Of a stretch of DNA of 51,872 bases, positions 17,585 to 27,277 are shown piece after piece. The DNA is from an uncultured Granulosicoccaceae bacterium (lineage in GTDB: Bacteria; Pseudomonadota; Gammaproteobacteria; Granulosicoccales; Granulosicoccaceae), in contig CALFCE010000154.1 in assembly GCA_937951215.1 (NCBI GenBank), positions 1 to 51,872 on the forward strand. Direction: 5' to 3'. The position numbers were made by a program, and so were the translations under genes. Positions within the stretch are counted from its first letter, which is position 1. Each line of letters begins with the position of its first letter. The notes under the pieces were generated by a model. The model made no database searches. It was not told the origin of the DNA and worked only from the letters and a program-made list of their open reading frames with translations.

Positions 17585-18146
17585 GGCTGGTTCTTGATGT
17601 CATATGGATTCATGCAAGCCCCCTGGTTCTTAATAACCCGGGTCTCTCACACCAAAAAGCGGGTGGAAGGCAGGCACAATCCTGAATGTGGCAGCTACTG
17701 AGCTGGATCTGGATCGTCAATAGAGGATTCTCCCACATGCGCTGGCATACTGCATCATCGCGAACGCCCCGCAATTCTCCCGCTGTCCCGTCCGGCGGAT
17801 CCGGCAGCGTGCGCTGCGAGCAGAGCCTGAACCGGTTGCCAATTGTTTCAATTGCCCGATCGAGTCAAACACTCTCTAGTGACTGAACTATAATTGACGC
17901 AGGCGTGAACAGACTTAGCATCCGTGTCTGACTGGTGCCGGAGACAAAATTGCACTCTGTATAGAAGATTGGCTCGGGTAGCAGAGTGGCTGTATCCAGT
18001 GAGACCGCGCTGAGGCTGTCGGCATGATTTGTGAACGCTGGCAACGCACCCTTTGTTGTCTGTGGGGATGTCTTCAGGCATCACAGTGCTGGTGTTATAC
18101 GTCATTTGCGTGAACCTTTCCGAACGCGGTAGTCAAACAGAGCATC
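17585..18146. other. Divergent intergenic region mfd / lolC
   Basis: A 562-bp stretch between divergent genes. I find no convincing ORF, tRNA or strong terminator. A perfect TATAAT on the plus strand at 17889 is the only clear promoter-like element. Its length would allow a small RNA or an unrecognised small gene. Confidence 0.5.
17889..17894 (+). promoter_or_regulatory. Candidate -10 element in the mfd/lolC gap
   Basis: A perfect TATAAT lies 252 bp upstream of lolC. The -35 at the right distance is poor. If used, it would give a long leader or a separate small transcript. Confidence 0.35.
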
Positions 18147-19397
18147 ATGTTTCAGCCTTATCAACTATTCGTCGGACTACGCTATACGCGAGCCAAGCGA
18201 CGCAACCACTTCATCTCGTTTATTTCGTTGATTTCGATACTCGGTATCGCGCTGGGTGTGACCGCACTTATTACTGTCACTTCTGTAATGAATGGTTTCG
18301 AGAAAGAAATGCGTGAGCGTATCATCGGCGCCGCGGCACATGCCACGATCACACAATATGGAGAGCCGATGCCGGCATGGGAGGCGGTAGCAGGGCTGGC
18401 TAGCGAGAGTCCAGAGGTTATCGGTGCTGCACCTTATGTTGAAGGGCAAGTGATGTTGGTCAATCGCGGTCGCTCGTCTGGCGCACTGTTTCGGGGAGTA
18501 CTGCCCGAGCAGGAGCCGCAAGTCTCCGAGTTGTCCGACAAGTTACTCAATGATGCTGTGCTCGATGAGGTGTTGGTCGCCGGTAGCTATGGCATATTGC
18601 TGGGAGCCGACCTGGCTGATTACCTCGGCGCTGTTGAAGGTGACAAGGTTACTGTGATTACACCTGAAGCGAGCGTCACGCCGATGGGATTCGTGCCTCG
18701 GCTCAAGCGCTTTACCGTGACTGGTATCTTCAAATTCGGCATGTATCAGTACGACAGCAGTATGGCGATCGTGCATGCGAGTGATTCTGCCAAATTGCTG
18801 AAACTGGATGATGGATTTTCAGGGGTCAGGCTTAAACTGGAGGACACTTCAAGATCGCCCGCGGTGGTCAAAGACTTACGCAGTAAAGTGGGCTTTGATT
18901 ATTATGTGAGTGATTGGACACAACAAAATGCCAATTACTTCGCTGCAGTTCGCATGGAAAAAACCATGATGTTCATCATCTTGTCAATGATCGTGGCCGT
19001 CGCAGCATTTAATATCGTCTCTACGCTGGTCATGATGGTGCAAGACAAACAAGCCGACATTGCCATACTCAGAACACAGGGAGCCTCACCATCGAGCGTG
19101 ATGACAATCTTTTTGGTGCAAGGGACCCTGATCGGTGTACTGGGCACCATTGCCGGTGCGATTGGCGGGGTATTGCTGGCATCCAATATTGATGTGGTCG
19201 TGCCTTTTATAGAGCGTTTTACAGGCCCGGTGCTGGATCCCGAGGTGTACTATATCGACGAAATGCCGTCGGACCTGCGGTGGTCTGTCGTAGCGAAAAC
19301 CGTTGCCATGTCGTTTTCCCTGTCGGTACTCGCCACCTTGTACCCGGCGTGGCGGGCCTCGCGTACCGAGCCGGCCGAGGCGCTTTCCTATGAGTGA
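18147..19397 (+). CDS. lolC: Lipoprotein-releasing system permease LolC/LolE
   Basis: A 416-residue inner-membrane protein with the FtsX-like topology: one N-terminal helix ([23 protein letters not shown]), a large periplasmic domain, and three C-terminal helices. The start [18 protein letters not shown] is the family signature, and the C-terminus ends in [18 protein letters not shown]. LolCDE extracts lipoproteins from the inner membrane for LolA. Only one permease gene is present before lolD, so this may be the single LolF-type permease, or lolE may lie elsewhere. Confidence 0.93.
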   Translation: MFQPYQLFVGLRYTRAKRRNHFISFISLISILGIALGVTALITVTSVMNGFEKEMRERIIGAAAHATITQYGEPMPAWEAVAGLASESPEVIGAAPYVEGQVMLVNRGRSSGALFRGVLPEQEPQVSELSDKLLNDAVLDEVLVAGSYGILLGADLADYLGAVEGDKVTVITPEASVTPMGFVPRLKRFTVTGIFKFGMYQYDSSMAIVHASDSAKLLKLDDGFSGVRLKLEDTSRSPAVVKDLRSKVGFDYYVSDWTQQNANYFAAVRMEKTMMFIILSMIVAVAAFNIVSTLVMMVQDKQADIAILRTQGASPSSVMTIFLVQGTLIGVLGTIAGAIGGVLLASNIDVVVPFIERFTGPVLDPEVYYIDEMPSDLRWSVVAKTVAMSFSLSVLATLYPAWRASRTEPAEALSYE

Positions 19398-20094
19398 TCA
19401 ACCATCGGGTCAACAAACTGTTCTGAAAGCAGAAGGTCTTGGCAAGCGCTATGCACAAGGCGATCTTGATGTAGAGGTACTAAGAAATCTCGAGCTCAGT
19501 ATCGATGCTGGCGAGCGAGTGGCCATTGTGGGCAGCTCCGGGTCAGGCAAAAGCACGCTGCTGCATTTACTTGGTGGGCTTGACACACCCAGTCACGGAA
19601 CCATTACTGTTGACGGGCAGGATTTTAGCAAGCTGTCCGCTGCCGGGCGTGGCCGTTTGCGCAATCGTTTGATGGGTTTTGTTTATCAGTTCCATCATCT
19701 GTTGCCAGAATTTACCGCGATGGAAAATGTCAGTATGCCCCTGCTGATTGGTGGTACCAGCCGCAAGGAGGCCGCGAAGCGCTCCACCGAGCTGTTGGCG
19801 AGAGTAGGGCTGGCTGAACGGCTGGAGCACAAACCCGGCGAACTATCCGGTGGCGAACGTCAGCGTGCAGCCATTGCCAGAGCCTTGATCAATAATCCCC
19901 GCGTAGTGTTGGCCGATGAACCTACAGGAAATCTCGACGAAGAAACATCCAATCGTGTGTACGAGTTGATGTTAAGCCTCAACCAGGAATTGGGAACCAG
20001 CTTTCTGGTGGTCACACATGATCTGGAACTGGCCTCCCGGCTGGACCGTACGTTGACACTCAGCAATGGGTTGCTGATCGATCACGCTCTTTAA
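19390..20094 (+). CDS. lolD: Lipoprotein-releasing system ATPase LolD
   Basis: A 234-residue ABC ATPase. Walker [11 protein letters not shown]-loop [21 protein letters not shown] (typical LolD), signature [15 protein letters not shown] and Walker [14 protein letters not shown] are intact. I chose ATG 19390, which overlaps the end of lolC by 8 bp; the open frame extends upstream but only within lolC. It powers the lipoprotein release complex. Transcription probably ends soon after. Confidence 0.95.
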   Translation: MSDQPSGQQTVLKAEGLGKRYAQGDLDVEVLRNLELSIDAGERVAIVGSSGSGKSTLLHLLGGLDTPSHGTITVDGQDFSKLSAAGRGRLRNRLMGFVYQFHHLLPEFTAMENVSMPLLIGGTSRKEAAKRSTELLARVGLAERLEHKPGELSGGERQRAAIARALINNPRVVLADEPTGNLDEETSNRVYELMLSLNQELGTSFLVVTHDLELASRLDRTLTLSNGLLIDHAL

Positions 20095-20407
20095 GATTTT
20101 TTTAATCAAGCGGCCGTATCAGCAAACGCTTATCACCCGTTGCCTTAAGAGGTAATGCCATTGACTGCCACCCGGTGGTGTATGGTAACGTCCAGACACG
20201 TCCCCAGACACGTCCCCAGACACGTTCCCAAACGCTCACCCAGACGCTCACCCAGTCACGTCCGCGAGCAGTAACCGAAACCCCAAGAGCCACACTACCG
20301 CGTCCGGCTCAGCATCTGTGGGTACCAAGCCTGCCCGCACCGAGCAAAATCGCTGACAGTTTTGCGCTGTAGTAGATGTCAATTAGTTCGTTCGACAGGA
20401 GGTCGAT
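20095..20407. other. lolD-comEC intergenic region
   Basis: Over 300 bp with no supported gene upstream of the leader ORF. It holds a 12-bp tandem repeat. Frames across the repeat read as simple QTRP-like or WGRV-like strings on the two strands and look spurious. Confidence 0.5.
20188..20257. repeat. 12-bp tandem repeat upstream of comEC
   Basis: About six 12-bp units, ACGTCCCCAGAC drifting to GCTCACCCAGAC, in the intergenic region between lolD and comEC. The first unit is 2 bp short. Confidence 0.8.
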
Positions 20408-20488
20408 ATGCGAATACAAAAGGGAATTTTCGTCTGTAGTGTTATCTGTTCAGGCTCTGTGATTTGGTGTTGGGTCAGTCACGCATGA
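20408..20488 (+). CDS. 26-residue leader peptide ORF before comEC
   Basis: ATG 20408 has the best ribosome site in this part of the window: AGGAGG five bases upstream. It encodes 26 residues beginning MRIQKGIFVC and ending WCWVSHA. Its TGA overlaps the comEC ATG at 20485 (ATGA), so ribosomes leaving it could restart on comEC, which has no Shine-Dalgarno of its own. It could be a translational-coupling leader or a small hydrophobic peptide. I see no family. Too short for most gene finders. Confidence 0.55.
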   Translation: MRIQKGIFVCSVICSGSVIWCWVSHA

Positions 20489-23136
20489 GACTGCCCGGTC
20501 GAAGCTTTTGCAGCGGTTTCTGTTGCTCCATTATTTTGGTGTTGTATTTACCCGTCTCCAGGTTGTCTCCATGGTGGGTTGCCCTGGTGGTTACGGCGTT
20601 GCTCGCGTTGTGGACCTACCTCGCTTGCACCGGTGGCAAATGGGATGGCCTAAGCTCGTGCGGCACTGCTACCGGACGTGTGTTGAGCGGATTGATAAGC
20701 GGATTCATTTGGGTTAGCAGTGCTGTGCTCATTATGCAGGAGCAACAGTTTGAGGGTGATACCCGGGTTGAAGCGCTGGTATCCGGCCGAATCACTGGTA
20801 TTCCGCACACCGATACTCTTCGAGTGCGTTTTGACATGCTGGCAGACCCCGGGACGCTGTGTGCGCTGGACCAGATGCCCTGTCGCGTACGCGTATCCTG
20901 GTATCGGCCTTATCCGGAAATTTTGCCGGGCCAGCGCTGGAGCTTGATGCTCAGGGTCAAGGCCGCCCGTGGTCTGGCCAATCCGGGAGGATTTGACTAC
21001 GAACGTTGGTTGTTTGCCAAGGGCATACATGCAACCGCTTATGTGCGTAATTCGAAACTTAACGCGCTCCAGCAGGCTAACAATGCGCTGCCTGACTGGC
21101 GCGGTAAGGTCAGTCGGGTGCGGCTGAATGTCGCTGAGCGGATTGCATCACTGTCCCAACATCCACTCAGTGCACTGGTTGTTGCGCTTACCGTAGGGAT
21201 AAGAGAGCAGGTTCCAGAGCACACTTACGACACCTTGCGGCAAACAGGGACAGCCCATTTACTGGCTATTTCGGGTATGCACGTTGCGATGCTGGCAGCG
21301 GCCTGTTTCGCTATGGGCAAGTTGCTGTGGAACGCTGTGCTGAGCTTGCTCGATCACTGGCGCTGGTCTCGTTTCAGCCGTATAAAAACAGCAGCTTTAT
21401 TGCAGTTGCAATCTGCTAATTCGGAACACTTTTGCAGCGCGGTTGCAGTGACTGGAGCTGCGTTTTACGCAGTTCTGGCAGGTTTTACGTTGCCAACGCA
21501 GAGAGCCTTGATCATGGTGCTGTTGTACTTTCTGATTCGCTTGCAACGTCAATTCGTACCGCCGGCATTACCTCTGTTGGTGGCTCTTGCGTTTGTGTTG
21601 GTGCTGGATCCCTTTGCTCCGTTGTTGCCGGGTCTGTGGTTATCGTTTGGTGCGGTTGCAGGTTTGATGTGGCTGGGTGGCGGTCGGGTAGGTCGAAGCC
21701 CGATGTATCGCTCCGATTCTGTCGCGTATCCCGATTGTCGTTTCGGTTCGACATTGTATTCAGCGATGGCAACACGGTTGGGCCAATATGTCAGGCAGCC
21801 TGTCAGGTTACAAATTGGTCTGTCCGTATTGTTGTTGCCGGCAACCCTGGCGCTGTTTGATCAGGCTTCTCTCATTTCTCCACTGGCCAATTTGCTGGCC
21901 ATTCCAGTGATTGCGTTTGCGGTGTTACCGCTCAGCCTGCTGGCGCTGGTATGTCTCTATACAGTGCCTGTAATGGCCGGTTTGTTGTTGGCGGCGTCGG
22001 TGAGCCTGCTTGAAGCATTGATGGGTTATCTGGATTGGCTGGCAGAGTCGCCGATTGCCTCTGTGTCGACAGCAGGCCCGGGGATGGTGGCGTTGGGACT
22101 CGCATTGCTGGCGTCCGTGCTGTCAGTCAAGCCTGCCGGTGGCGGTCTGCGCTGGTTGTGTATTCCTCTTGCAATACCCCTGACATTCCCCTTGCTGGTA
22201 CCAGCATTGCCCGGCTCATTACCGGCCCTGATCGCCGGGCCATCGTATCGCCAGAACGGGTTTCGAGTTCATGTGCTGGATGTCGGTCAGGGCTTGTCGG
22301 TTATCGTTGAAACCGCTCGACACTCACTTGTTTATGACACCGGCCCAAAAATCGGGCGCCACCTGACTTCAGCAGAGGCAGCGGTCGTACCTTTTTTGCA
22401 AACGCTGGATATCAGTGCTCCCGATCTTCTTGTGATCTCCCACTCTGACAGTGATCATGCCTCAGGTGCGGCTTACCTGCAGCGCCTGTGGCCGGCGCTT
22501 GCGGTGATTTCAAGCCATGAACAACTGGAAAAGATGAAGCAAAAGACAAGTGAATACCCGGCTCGGCCCTGCGTGGCAGGTATGCGGTGGCAATGGGATG
22601 GTGTCGATTTTGAAATATTACAACCTCTGGATAGCGGTTTTGCAGCGTTTGGTGACAACGATGGATCTTGTGTATTGCTGATATCCACCGGCAGAACACG
22701 AGTCTTGTTACCAGGAGATATCGAAGCGAAGGCCGAGCAGGTGTTGCTGTATGATTCTGCACTCCTTGAGCGGCTGAAGCGCGCTCCCGGGCTCGATAGT
22801 GGTTCTGGTGATGTCAACTCGGGGCTTGAGCTGCTCGTGGCTCCGCATCATGGCAGTGATACTTCCTCGAGTGCCGCATTAGTCGAACAGCTGCGCCCTG
22901 CAAGCGTTGTATACTCTGTTGGTGCTGGTAACCGCTTTGGTTTTCCACACGAAGCGGTGCAAATGCGCTATAAACTATGGGGTACAAACGCCTATAGAAC
23001 CGATTTTGACGGAGCTCTGAGATTTTCTTTTGATGAGTCCGGGCTGATTTTACCGGTTGAGGGATTCAGGCATCGCCATCGACGTTTGTGGCGGGTGTCG
23101 CCAGAGCGGGCCGGGCTTTCCGCTGCAGGCAGGTAG
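20485..23136 (+). CDS. comEC: DNA internalization protein ComEC/Rec2
   Basis: An 883-residue inner-membrane channel for single-stranded DNA in transformation. The N-terminus has membrane helices and a DUF4131-like domain, the middle is the Competence domain (TGTAHLLAISGMHVAMLAA, typical), and the C-terminal beta-lactamase fold begins VHVLDVGQGLSVIVET with the metal motif ISHSDSDHASGAAY. All key motifs appear intact. I start at ATG 20485, which overlaps the upstream leader ORF. An alternative TTG at 20464 has no better ribosome site. Confidence 0.93.
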   Translation: MRLPGRSFCSGFCCSIILVLYLPVSRLSPWWVALVVTALLALWTYLACTGGKWDGLSSCGTATGRVLSGLISGFIWVSSAVLIMQEQQFEGDTRVEALVSGRITGIPHTDTLRVRFDMLADPGTLCALDQMPCRVRVSWYRPYPEILPGQRWSLMLRVKAARGLANPGGFDYERWLFAKGIHATAYVRNSKLNALQQANNALPDWRGKVSRVRLNVAERIASLSQHPLSALVVALTVGIREQVPEHTYDTLRQTGTAHLLAISGMHVAMLAAACFAMGKLLWNAVLSLLDHWRWSRFSRIKTAALLQLQSANSEHFCSAVAVTGAAFYAVLAGFTLPTQRALIMVLLYFLIRLQRQFVPPALPLLVALAFVLVLDPFAPLLPGLWLSFGAVAGLMWLGGGRVGRSPMYRSDSVAYPDCRFGSTLYSAMATRLGQYVRQPVRLQIGLSVLLLPATLALFDQASLISPLANLLAIPVIAFAVLPLSLLALVCLYTVPVMAGLLLAASVSLLEALMGYLDWLAESPIASVSTAGPGMVALGLALLASVLSVKPAGGGLRWLCIPLAIPLTFPLLVPALPGSLPALIAGPSYRQNGFRVHVLDVGQGLSVIVETARHSLVYDTGPKIGRHLTSAEAAVVPFLQTLDISAPDLLVISHSDSDHASGAAYLQRLWPALAVISSHEQLEKMKQKTSEYPARPCVAGMRWQWDGVDFEILQPLDSGFAAFGDNDGSCVLLISTGRTRVLLPGDIEAKAEQVLLYDSALLERLKRAPGLDSGSGDVNSGLELLVAPHHGSDTSSSAALVEQLRPASVVYSVGAGNRFGFPHEAVQMRYKLWGTNAYRTDFDGALRFSFDESGLILPVEGFRHRHRRLWRVSPERAGLSAAGR

Positions 23137-23210
23137 TAATCGCGGGTTCCTGCCAGTTGAGAAGCTTTAGTATGAGCTGTACTTTGATTAATTAACCGAA
23201 GGTAACAACT

Positions 23211-23942
23211 GTGTGGGAAATCGTTAGCGCTGGCGGCCTGTTAATGTTGCCGATCATTATCTGCTCGATTGTCGCTCTGGCTATCGTGGCAGAGCGTTTC
23301 TGGACCTTACGTCGCAGCAGGGTGCTACCGTCGAATCTGGTAGCGGATGTCTGGCGTATGGCAAGTACTCACCAATTGTCAGATGAAAAACTGCGCGAAC
23401 TTCGTGATCAATCCCCGCTGGGTCGGGTTTTGGCTGCCGGTCTTTTGAATCGAGCCAACAGCCGCGAGCAAATGAAAACCCAGATTGAGGAAGTCGGCGG
23501 TCATGTCGCTCATGAGCTGGAGCGATATTTACCGGCACTTGGCTCTATTGCGGCGGTCACACCATTAATGGGCCTGCTGGGTACAGTCATCGGCATGATC
23601 AGCGTGTTTACCAATATTACGACGATGGGCGTTGGTAATCCTTCGCAATTGGCCGGGGGTATTTCACAAGCGCTGGTGACGACCGCCGGTGGCTTGGTTG
23701 TCGCGATCCCTGCTTTGCTTTTTTACCGTTACTTTCGCGCCAAGGTAGATTCGCTGGTGGTGGACATGGAAAAAGAATCAATGAAGCTGGTGGATGTCAT
23801 GCAGCGTCGTCGTGTTCCGGCGGGAGCTGCCAAGGCAGGAGCCGCCCCACGAGCCAATGCTCCGCAAGCTGCTGCCGCGGGTAGGCAGGCTGCTGGTGGC
23901 GCGGTACCTCTGGATGCAACCCAGTCTACGGCCCGCCGTTAA
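23211..23942 (+). CDS. exbB: ExbB/TolQ/MotA proton channel protein
   Basis: A 243-residue protein with three membrane helices: residues about 8-26, 115-140 (VTPLMGLLGTVIGMISVF, the family signature) and 155-175 (GGISQALVTTAGGLVVAIPA). The start is GTG 23211 after GAAGG. An Ala-rich tail follows from residue 205. Together with exbD it should form a proton-driven motor; placement before msbA-lpxK-kdsB is conserved in Pseudomonas-type genomes. No TonB gene is present in the window. Confidence 0.92.
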   Translation: MWEIVSAGGLLMLPIIICSIVALAIVAERFWTLRRSRVLPSNLVADVWRMASTHQLSDEKLRELRDQSPLGRVLAAGLLNRANSREQMKTQIEEVGGHVAHELERYLPALGSIAAVTPLMGLLGTVIGMISVFTNITTMGVGNPSQLAGGISQALVTTAGGLVVAIPALLFYRYFRAKVDSLVVDMEKESMKLVDVMQRRRVPAGAAKAGAAPRANAPQAAAAGRQAAGGAVPLDATQSTARR

Positions 23943-23972
23943 GCCACCGCTGATTGAGTCCGGGAGAAGTCG

Positions 23973-24389
23973 TTGAACTTTCGCAAGAACAGGGCAGAAG
24001 AGCTCGAATTAAACCTGACGCCACTGATCGATGTCGTGTTTTTGCTGCTCATTTTCTTTATGGTTTCCACCACATTCCAGAAAGAATCTGAAATTACGGT
24101 TCAGTTACCCAAAGCCAGCAAAGAACCACCGGTGAATGTTCCGGTAGATAAACTTGAGGTCATCATCAATGCAACCGGCAAGTTTTTTGTTAATGACCAG
24201 GAAGTACTGAAGTCTGATGCCAACTCCCTACAGGCCGCGTTGTACAAAATTTCAGGTGGCAAACGGGATTTGCCCCTTACCATCAGAGCAGATGCGAAAA
24301 CACCGCATCAAGCCTTTGTCATGGCAATGGATGCAGCAGCTCAACTTGGCATGCTCAGAATTTCGGTTGCCACTTCATTCAGTAAATAA
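23973..24389 (+). CDS. exbD: ExbD/TolR biopolymer transport protein
   Basis: A 138-residue protein with one N-terminal helix that carries the essential aspartate: LNLTPLIDVVFLLLIFFMVS. The periplasmic domain follows. The start codon is TTG 23973 with GGGAGAAG upstream. It lies 30 bp after exbB and 15 bp before msbA in one operon. Confidence 0.93.
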   Translation: MNFRKNRAEELELNLTPLIDVVFLLLIFFMVSTTFQKESEITVQLPKASKEPPVNVPVDKLEVIINATGKFFVNDQEVLKSDANSLQAALYKISGGKRDLPLTIRADAKTPHQAFVMAMDAAAQLGMLRISVATSFSK

Positions 24390-24404
24390 GCTGTTGCACG
24401 ATTG

Positions 24405-26159
24405 ATGTCACCCGAGCAGGCTGCACCTCGCGCGTCAGTCACTTATCGACGCCTTCTGGGTTACGTAAAACCTTACCAGCGCAAATTTGCGCTGGCTATC
24501 CTCTGTATGGTGTTCTTCGCCCTGACCGATATTGCCTTTGCCTGGTTGATGAAACCTTTGCTGGATGGCAGCTTTGTAGAAAAGGACGAGCTTGCGATTT
24601 TACTGGTGCCAATCGCGATCATTGGTATTTTCATAGTGCGTGGTATCGCGGGTTTTGGTTCTACCTATCTCATGGCGTGGATTGGTTGGCAGGTGATCAA
24701 AAATCTGCGAGCTGATGTCTTTCAAAAGTATCTGACACTACCCGCGCGCTACTACGATACAGCCACCAGCGGAGATCTGGTTTCCAAAATCACATTTAAC
24801 AGTCAGGCCGTTGCCAGTGCCGCCAGCTCCTCGTTGACAGTGATGGTGCGGGATACCTTGACCTCGATCGGGCTGCTGGGCTTGATGTTTTACCAGAGCT
24901 GGCAATTGTCACTGTGTTTTCTTGTGATCGGGCCCATTATTGGTTTTCTGGTTGCGCGGGTGAGTAAAAAGTTTAGAGCGATCAGTCGCAATATCCAGGG
25001 ATCAATGGGAGAGGTGACGAACGTTATTCAGGAGGCGTTGGATGGCAACCGGGTGATCAAGATTTTTGATGGTGTCAGGCATGAAGTAGCGCAGTTTGAA
25101 ACAGCGAACGAAGATAACCGCCAGTACAATATGCGCGAAGCCCTGGTGCGGGCATCGAATGTCCCCGTGGTGCAGTTTCTGGTTGCCATCGCCCTTGCCA
25201 TCATTGTTTATCTTGCCTCCAGTGGCTTGCTGATCGAAGAGATCAGTGTTGGCCGGTTTATGTCTTTCATTGCTGCCATGTTGATGTTGTTTTCCCCGAT
25301 GCGGCGCTTGACAACACTCAATAGCAGTTTGCAGCGTGGTATTGCTGCGGGTGAGAGTTTGTTTGCGGTGTTGGACCTTGAGTCCGAGCGGGATAAAGGC
25401 AAACACGTGCTGCAAGGCGATATCGAGGGTGTCAGCTATCAGAATGTCAGTCTTAATTATCAAGTTGATAAGCCGAATGTGCTTCGAAATGTCAGTCTGG
25501 ATATTCAATCCGGGCAAACCATCGCTTTTGTAGGCGAATCGGGTAGTGGTAAAACATCAATGGTTAATTTGCTTCCACGATTGTATGAGATATCGGCTGG
25601 GCAGATTTCCATCAACGGGCGCTCGATTGATGATTACACTCTGCAAAGCCTGCGTAATTCGATTGCTTACGTTAGTCAGGATGTCACTCTGTTCAACGAC
25701 ACCATAGCCAACAACATTGCCTATGGCGGCTTGAATTCGGCTTCTTCCGAGCAGATCGTTGCCGCAGCCAAAGCGGCCCACGCCGATGATTTCATTCAGG
25801 AAATGCCCGAAAAGTACGACACGATGGTCGGTGAAAACGGTGTGCTGCTGTCAGGTGGGCAACGTCAACGTCTCGCTATTGCGCGAGCCTTCCTTAAGAA
25901 CGCACCCATACTGGTCCTTGATGAAGCAACATCGGCTCTGGATACTGATTCCGAGAGGAAGGTACAGGAAGGTCTTGATTCCCTGCTTCAGAGTGCGCGC
26001 ACAACACTGGTTGTCGCCCACCGCCTGTCGACTATCGAGCGAGCTGATTTGATCGTCGTTTTACAGGATGGTGAGATAGTTGAGAGAGGTTCCCATAGTG
26101 AGTTGTTGGCTCTGGGGGCACACTATGCGCGGCTGCATAAACTGCAGGGCGGTGCCTGA
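24405..26159 (+). CDS. msbA: Lipid A export ABC transporter MsbA
   Basis: A 584-residue half-transporter. Six membrane helices lie in residues 20-310. The ATPase domain has Walker A GESGSGKTSM, signature LSGGQRQRLAIARAFL, Walker B ILVLDEATSALD and the switch histidine in VVAHRLSTIERAD. I chose ATG 24405, one codon after a TTG. It flips lipid A core across the inner membrane. Its position between exbD and lpxK supports the identity. Confidence 0.95.
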   Translation: MSPEQAAPRASVTYRRLLGYVKPYQRKFALAILCMVFFALTDIAFAWLMKPLLDGSFVEKDELAILLVPIAIIGIFIVRGIAGFGSTYLMAWIGWQVIKNLRADVFQKYLTLPARYYDTATSGDLVSKITFNSQAVASAASSSLTVMVRDTLTSIGLLGLMFYQSWQLSLCFLVIGPIIGFLVARVSKKFRAISRNIQGSMGEVTNVIQEALDGNRVIKIFDGVRHEVAQFETANEDNRQYNMREALVRASNVPVVQFLVAIALAIIVYLASSGLLIEEISVGRFMSFIAAMLMLFSPMRRLTTLNSSLQRGIAAGESLFAVLDLESERDKGKHVLQGDIEGVSYQNVSLNYQVDKPNVLRNVSLDIQSGQTIAFVGESGSGKTSMVNLLPRLYEISAGQISINGRSIDDYTLQSLRNSIAYVSQDVTLFNDTIANNIAYGGLNSASSEQIVAAAKAAHADDFIQEMPEKYDTMVGENGVLLSGGQRQRLAIARAFLKNAPILVLDEATSALDTDSERKVQEGLDSLLQSARTTLVVAHRLSTIERADLIVVLQDGEIVERGSHSELLALGAHYARLHKLQGGA

Positions 26160-26164
26160 CCTTT

Positions 26165-27277
26165 ATGGCGCTGCAATCGCACTGGCAAGATCTTAATCCG
26201 GTCTCGTTGGTATTGTGGCCCTTGTCCGCACTGCTGCGCCTGCTGGTGTTCGTGCGGCGACAGTTGTATGCCGTTGGTGTACTAAAGCGCTTTCGCGCTA
26301 GTGTACCTGTCATCGTTGTCGGCAATATAGCTGTTGGCGGAACTGGAAAAACACCGCTGACGATTGCTCTGCTTGATTTACTCCGACAACAGGGCATCAG
26401 CGCCGGTGTTGTCTCTCGGGGCTACAAAGGACAAGTGCAGGCGGAACCTTTGCTGGTTAACGAATCTACCAGTGCGGTGGTGGCGGGTGATGAGCCTGTA
26501 TTAATTGCCAGACAGTCAGGGGTTCCGGTCTGTGTGTTTCCAAAACGCAAACTGGCTATTGAAAAACTTCTGCAAGCTCAATCGGTCGATGTCGTGATAT
26601 GTGATGATGGCTTGCAGCACTATGCCCTGGAGCGCGATTTGGAAATTGCGGTGGTTGACGCGCAAAAGCTTCATGGCAATGGTTTTCTGCTGCCTGCCGG
26701 CCCGCTGCGTGAACCTGTCAGTCGGTTAAATTTTACCGAGCTGGTTGTTTTTAACCACACCGCCTTGGCTCCTCAGTGCCGATCTCAGGTGTCTGTTGAT
26801 GACAGTCGAGACTCTGATCAAGAGGGTGAGACAAGTGCTGGTTCTCGAACGTCGGCAAGTCAGTTGCCACAGGCAGAAGCCGAAGAAATGTTTTTCAGGC
26901 TTGAAGTGACCGGGTTTCGAAATCTTGCTACAGGGGAAATCCAGCCACTGGATACCTTCAAGCCTGTGCAGTGCGTTGCGATCGCCGGTATTGCTAATCC
27001 GGACAGCTTTTTTTCCCAGCTTGAACGTGCCGGGCTGCTGATTCGCCCGCTTCGATTTGATGATCATCATCGCTACCAGGAGCAGGATTTTGAAAATATG
27101 CCGGGTGAGCCTGTGCTGATGACGGAGAAGGATGCCGTAAAGTGTCGTGATTTGAAGCTGCGTCTTGACCACTTCTGGGAGGCGACAACAAAGACTGTAC
27201 TGTCACCTGTTCTTGAACAAACCTTTTTAAGTCGTGTCAACGACCTGCTGGTGGGAAGTTCTGCGAGAAATGAATAA
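26165..27277 (+). CDS. lpxK: Tetraacyldisaccharide 4'-kinase LpxK
   Basis: A 370-residue lipid A enzyme that phosphorylates the 4' position of the disaccharide. The P-loop is VVGNIAVGGTGKTPLT near residue 50, followed by VVSRGYKGQ and VVICDDGLQHYALERD, both family hallmarks; MTEKDAVKC is near the end. It is about 40 residues longer than the E. coli enzyme, due partly to a polar Ser/Asp/Glu insert near residue 215-240. It starts 5 bp after msbA. Confidence 0.95.
   Translation: MALQSHWQDLNPVSLVLWPLSALLRLLVFVRRQLYAVGVLKRFRASVPVIVVGNIAVGGTGKTPLTIALLDLLRQQGISAGVVSRGYKGQVQAEPLLVNESTSAVVAGDEPVLIARQSGVPVCVFPKRKLAIEKLLQAQSVDVVICDDGLQHYALERDLEIAVVDAQKLHGNGFLLPAGPLREPVSRLNFTELVVFNHTALAPQCRSQVSVDDSRDSDQEGETSAGSRTSASQLPQAEAEEMFFRLEVTGFRNLATGEIQPLDTFKPVQCVAIAGIANPDSFFSQLERAGLLIRPLRFDDHHRYQEQDFENMPGEPVLMTEKDAVKCRDLKLRLDHFWEATTKTVLSPVLEQTFLSRVNDLLVGSSARNE

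Noticed and set aside
20102-20372. ORFs on both strands across the 12-bp repeat
   Set aside because: Simple-sequence peptides created by the repeat period; no start signals.
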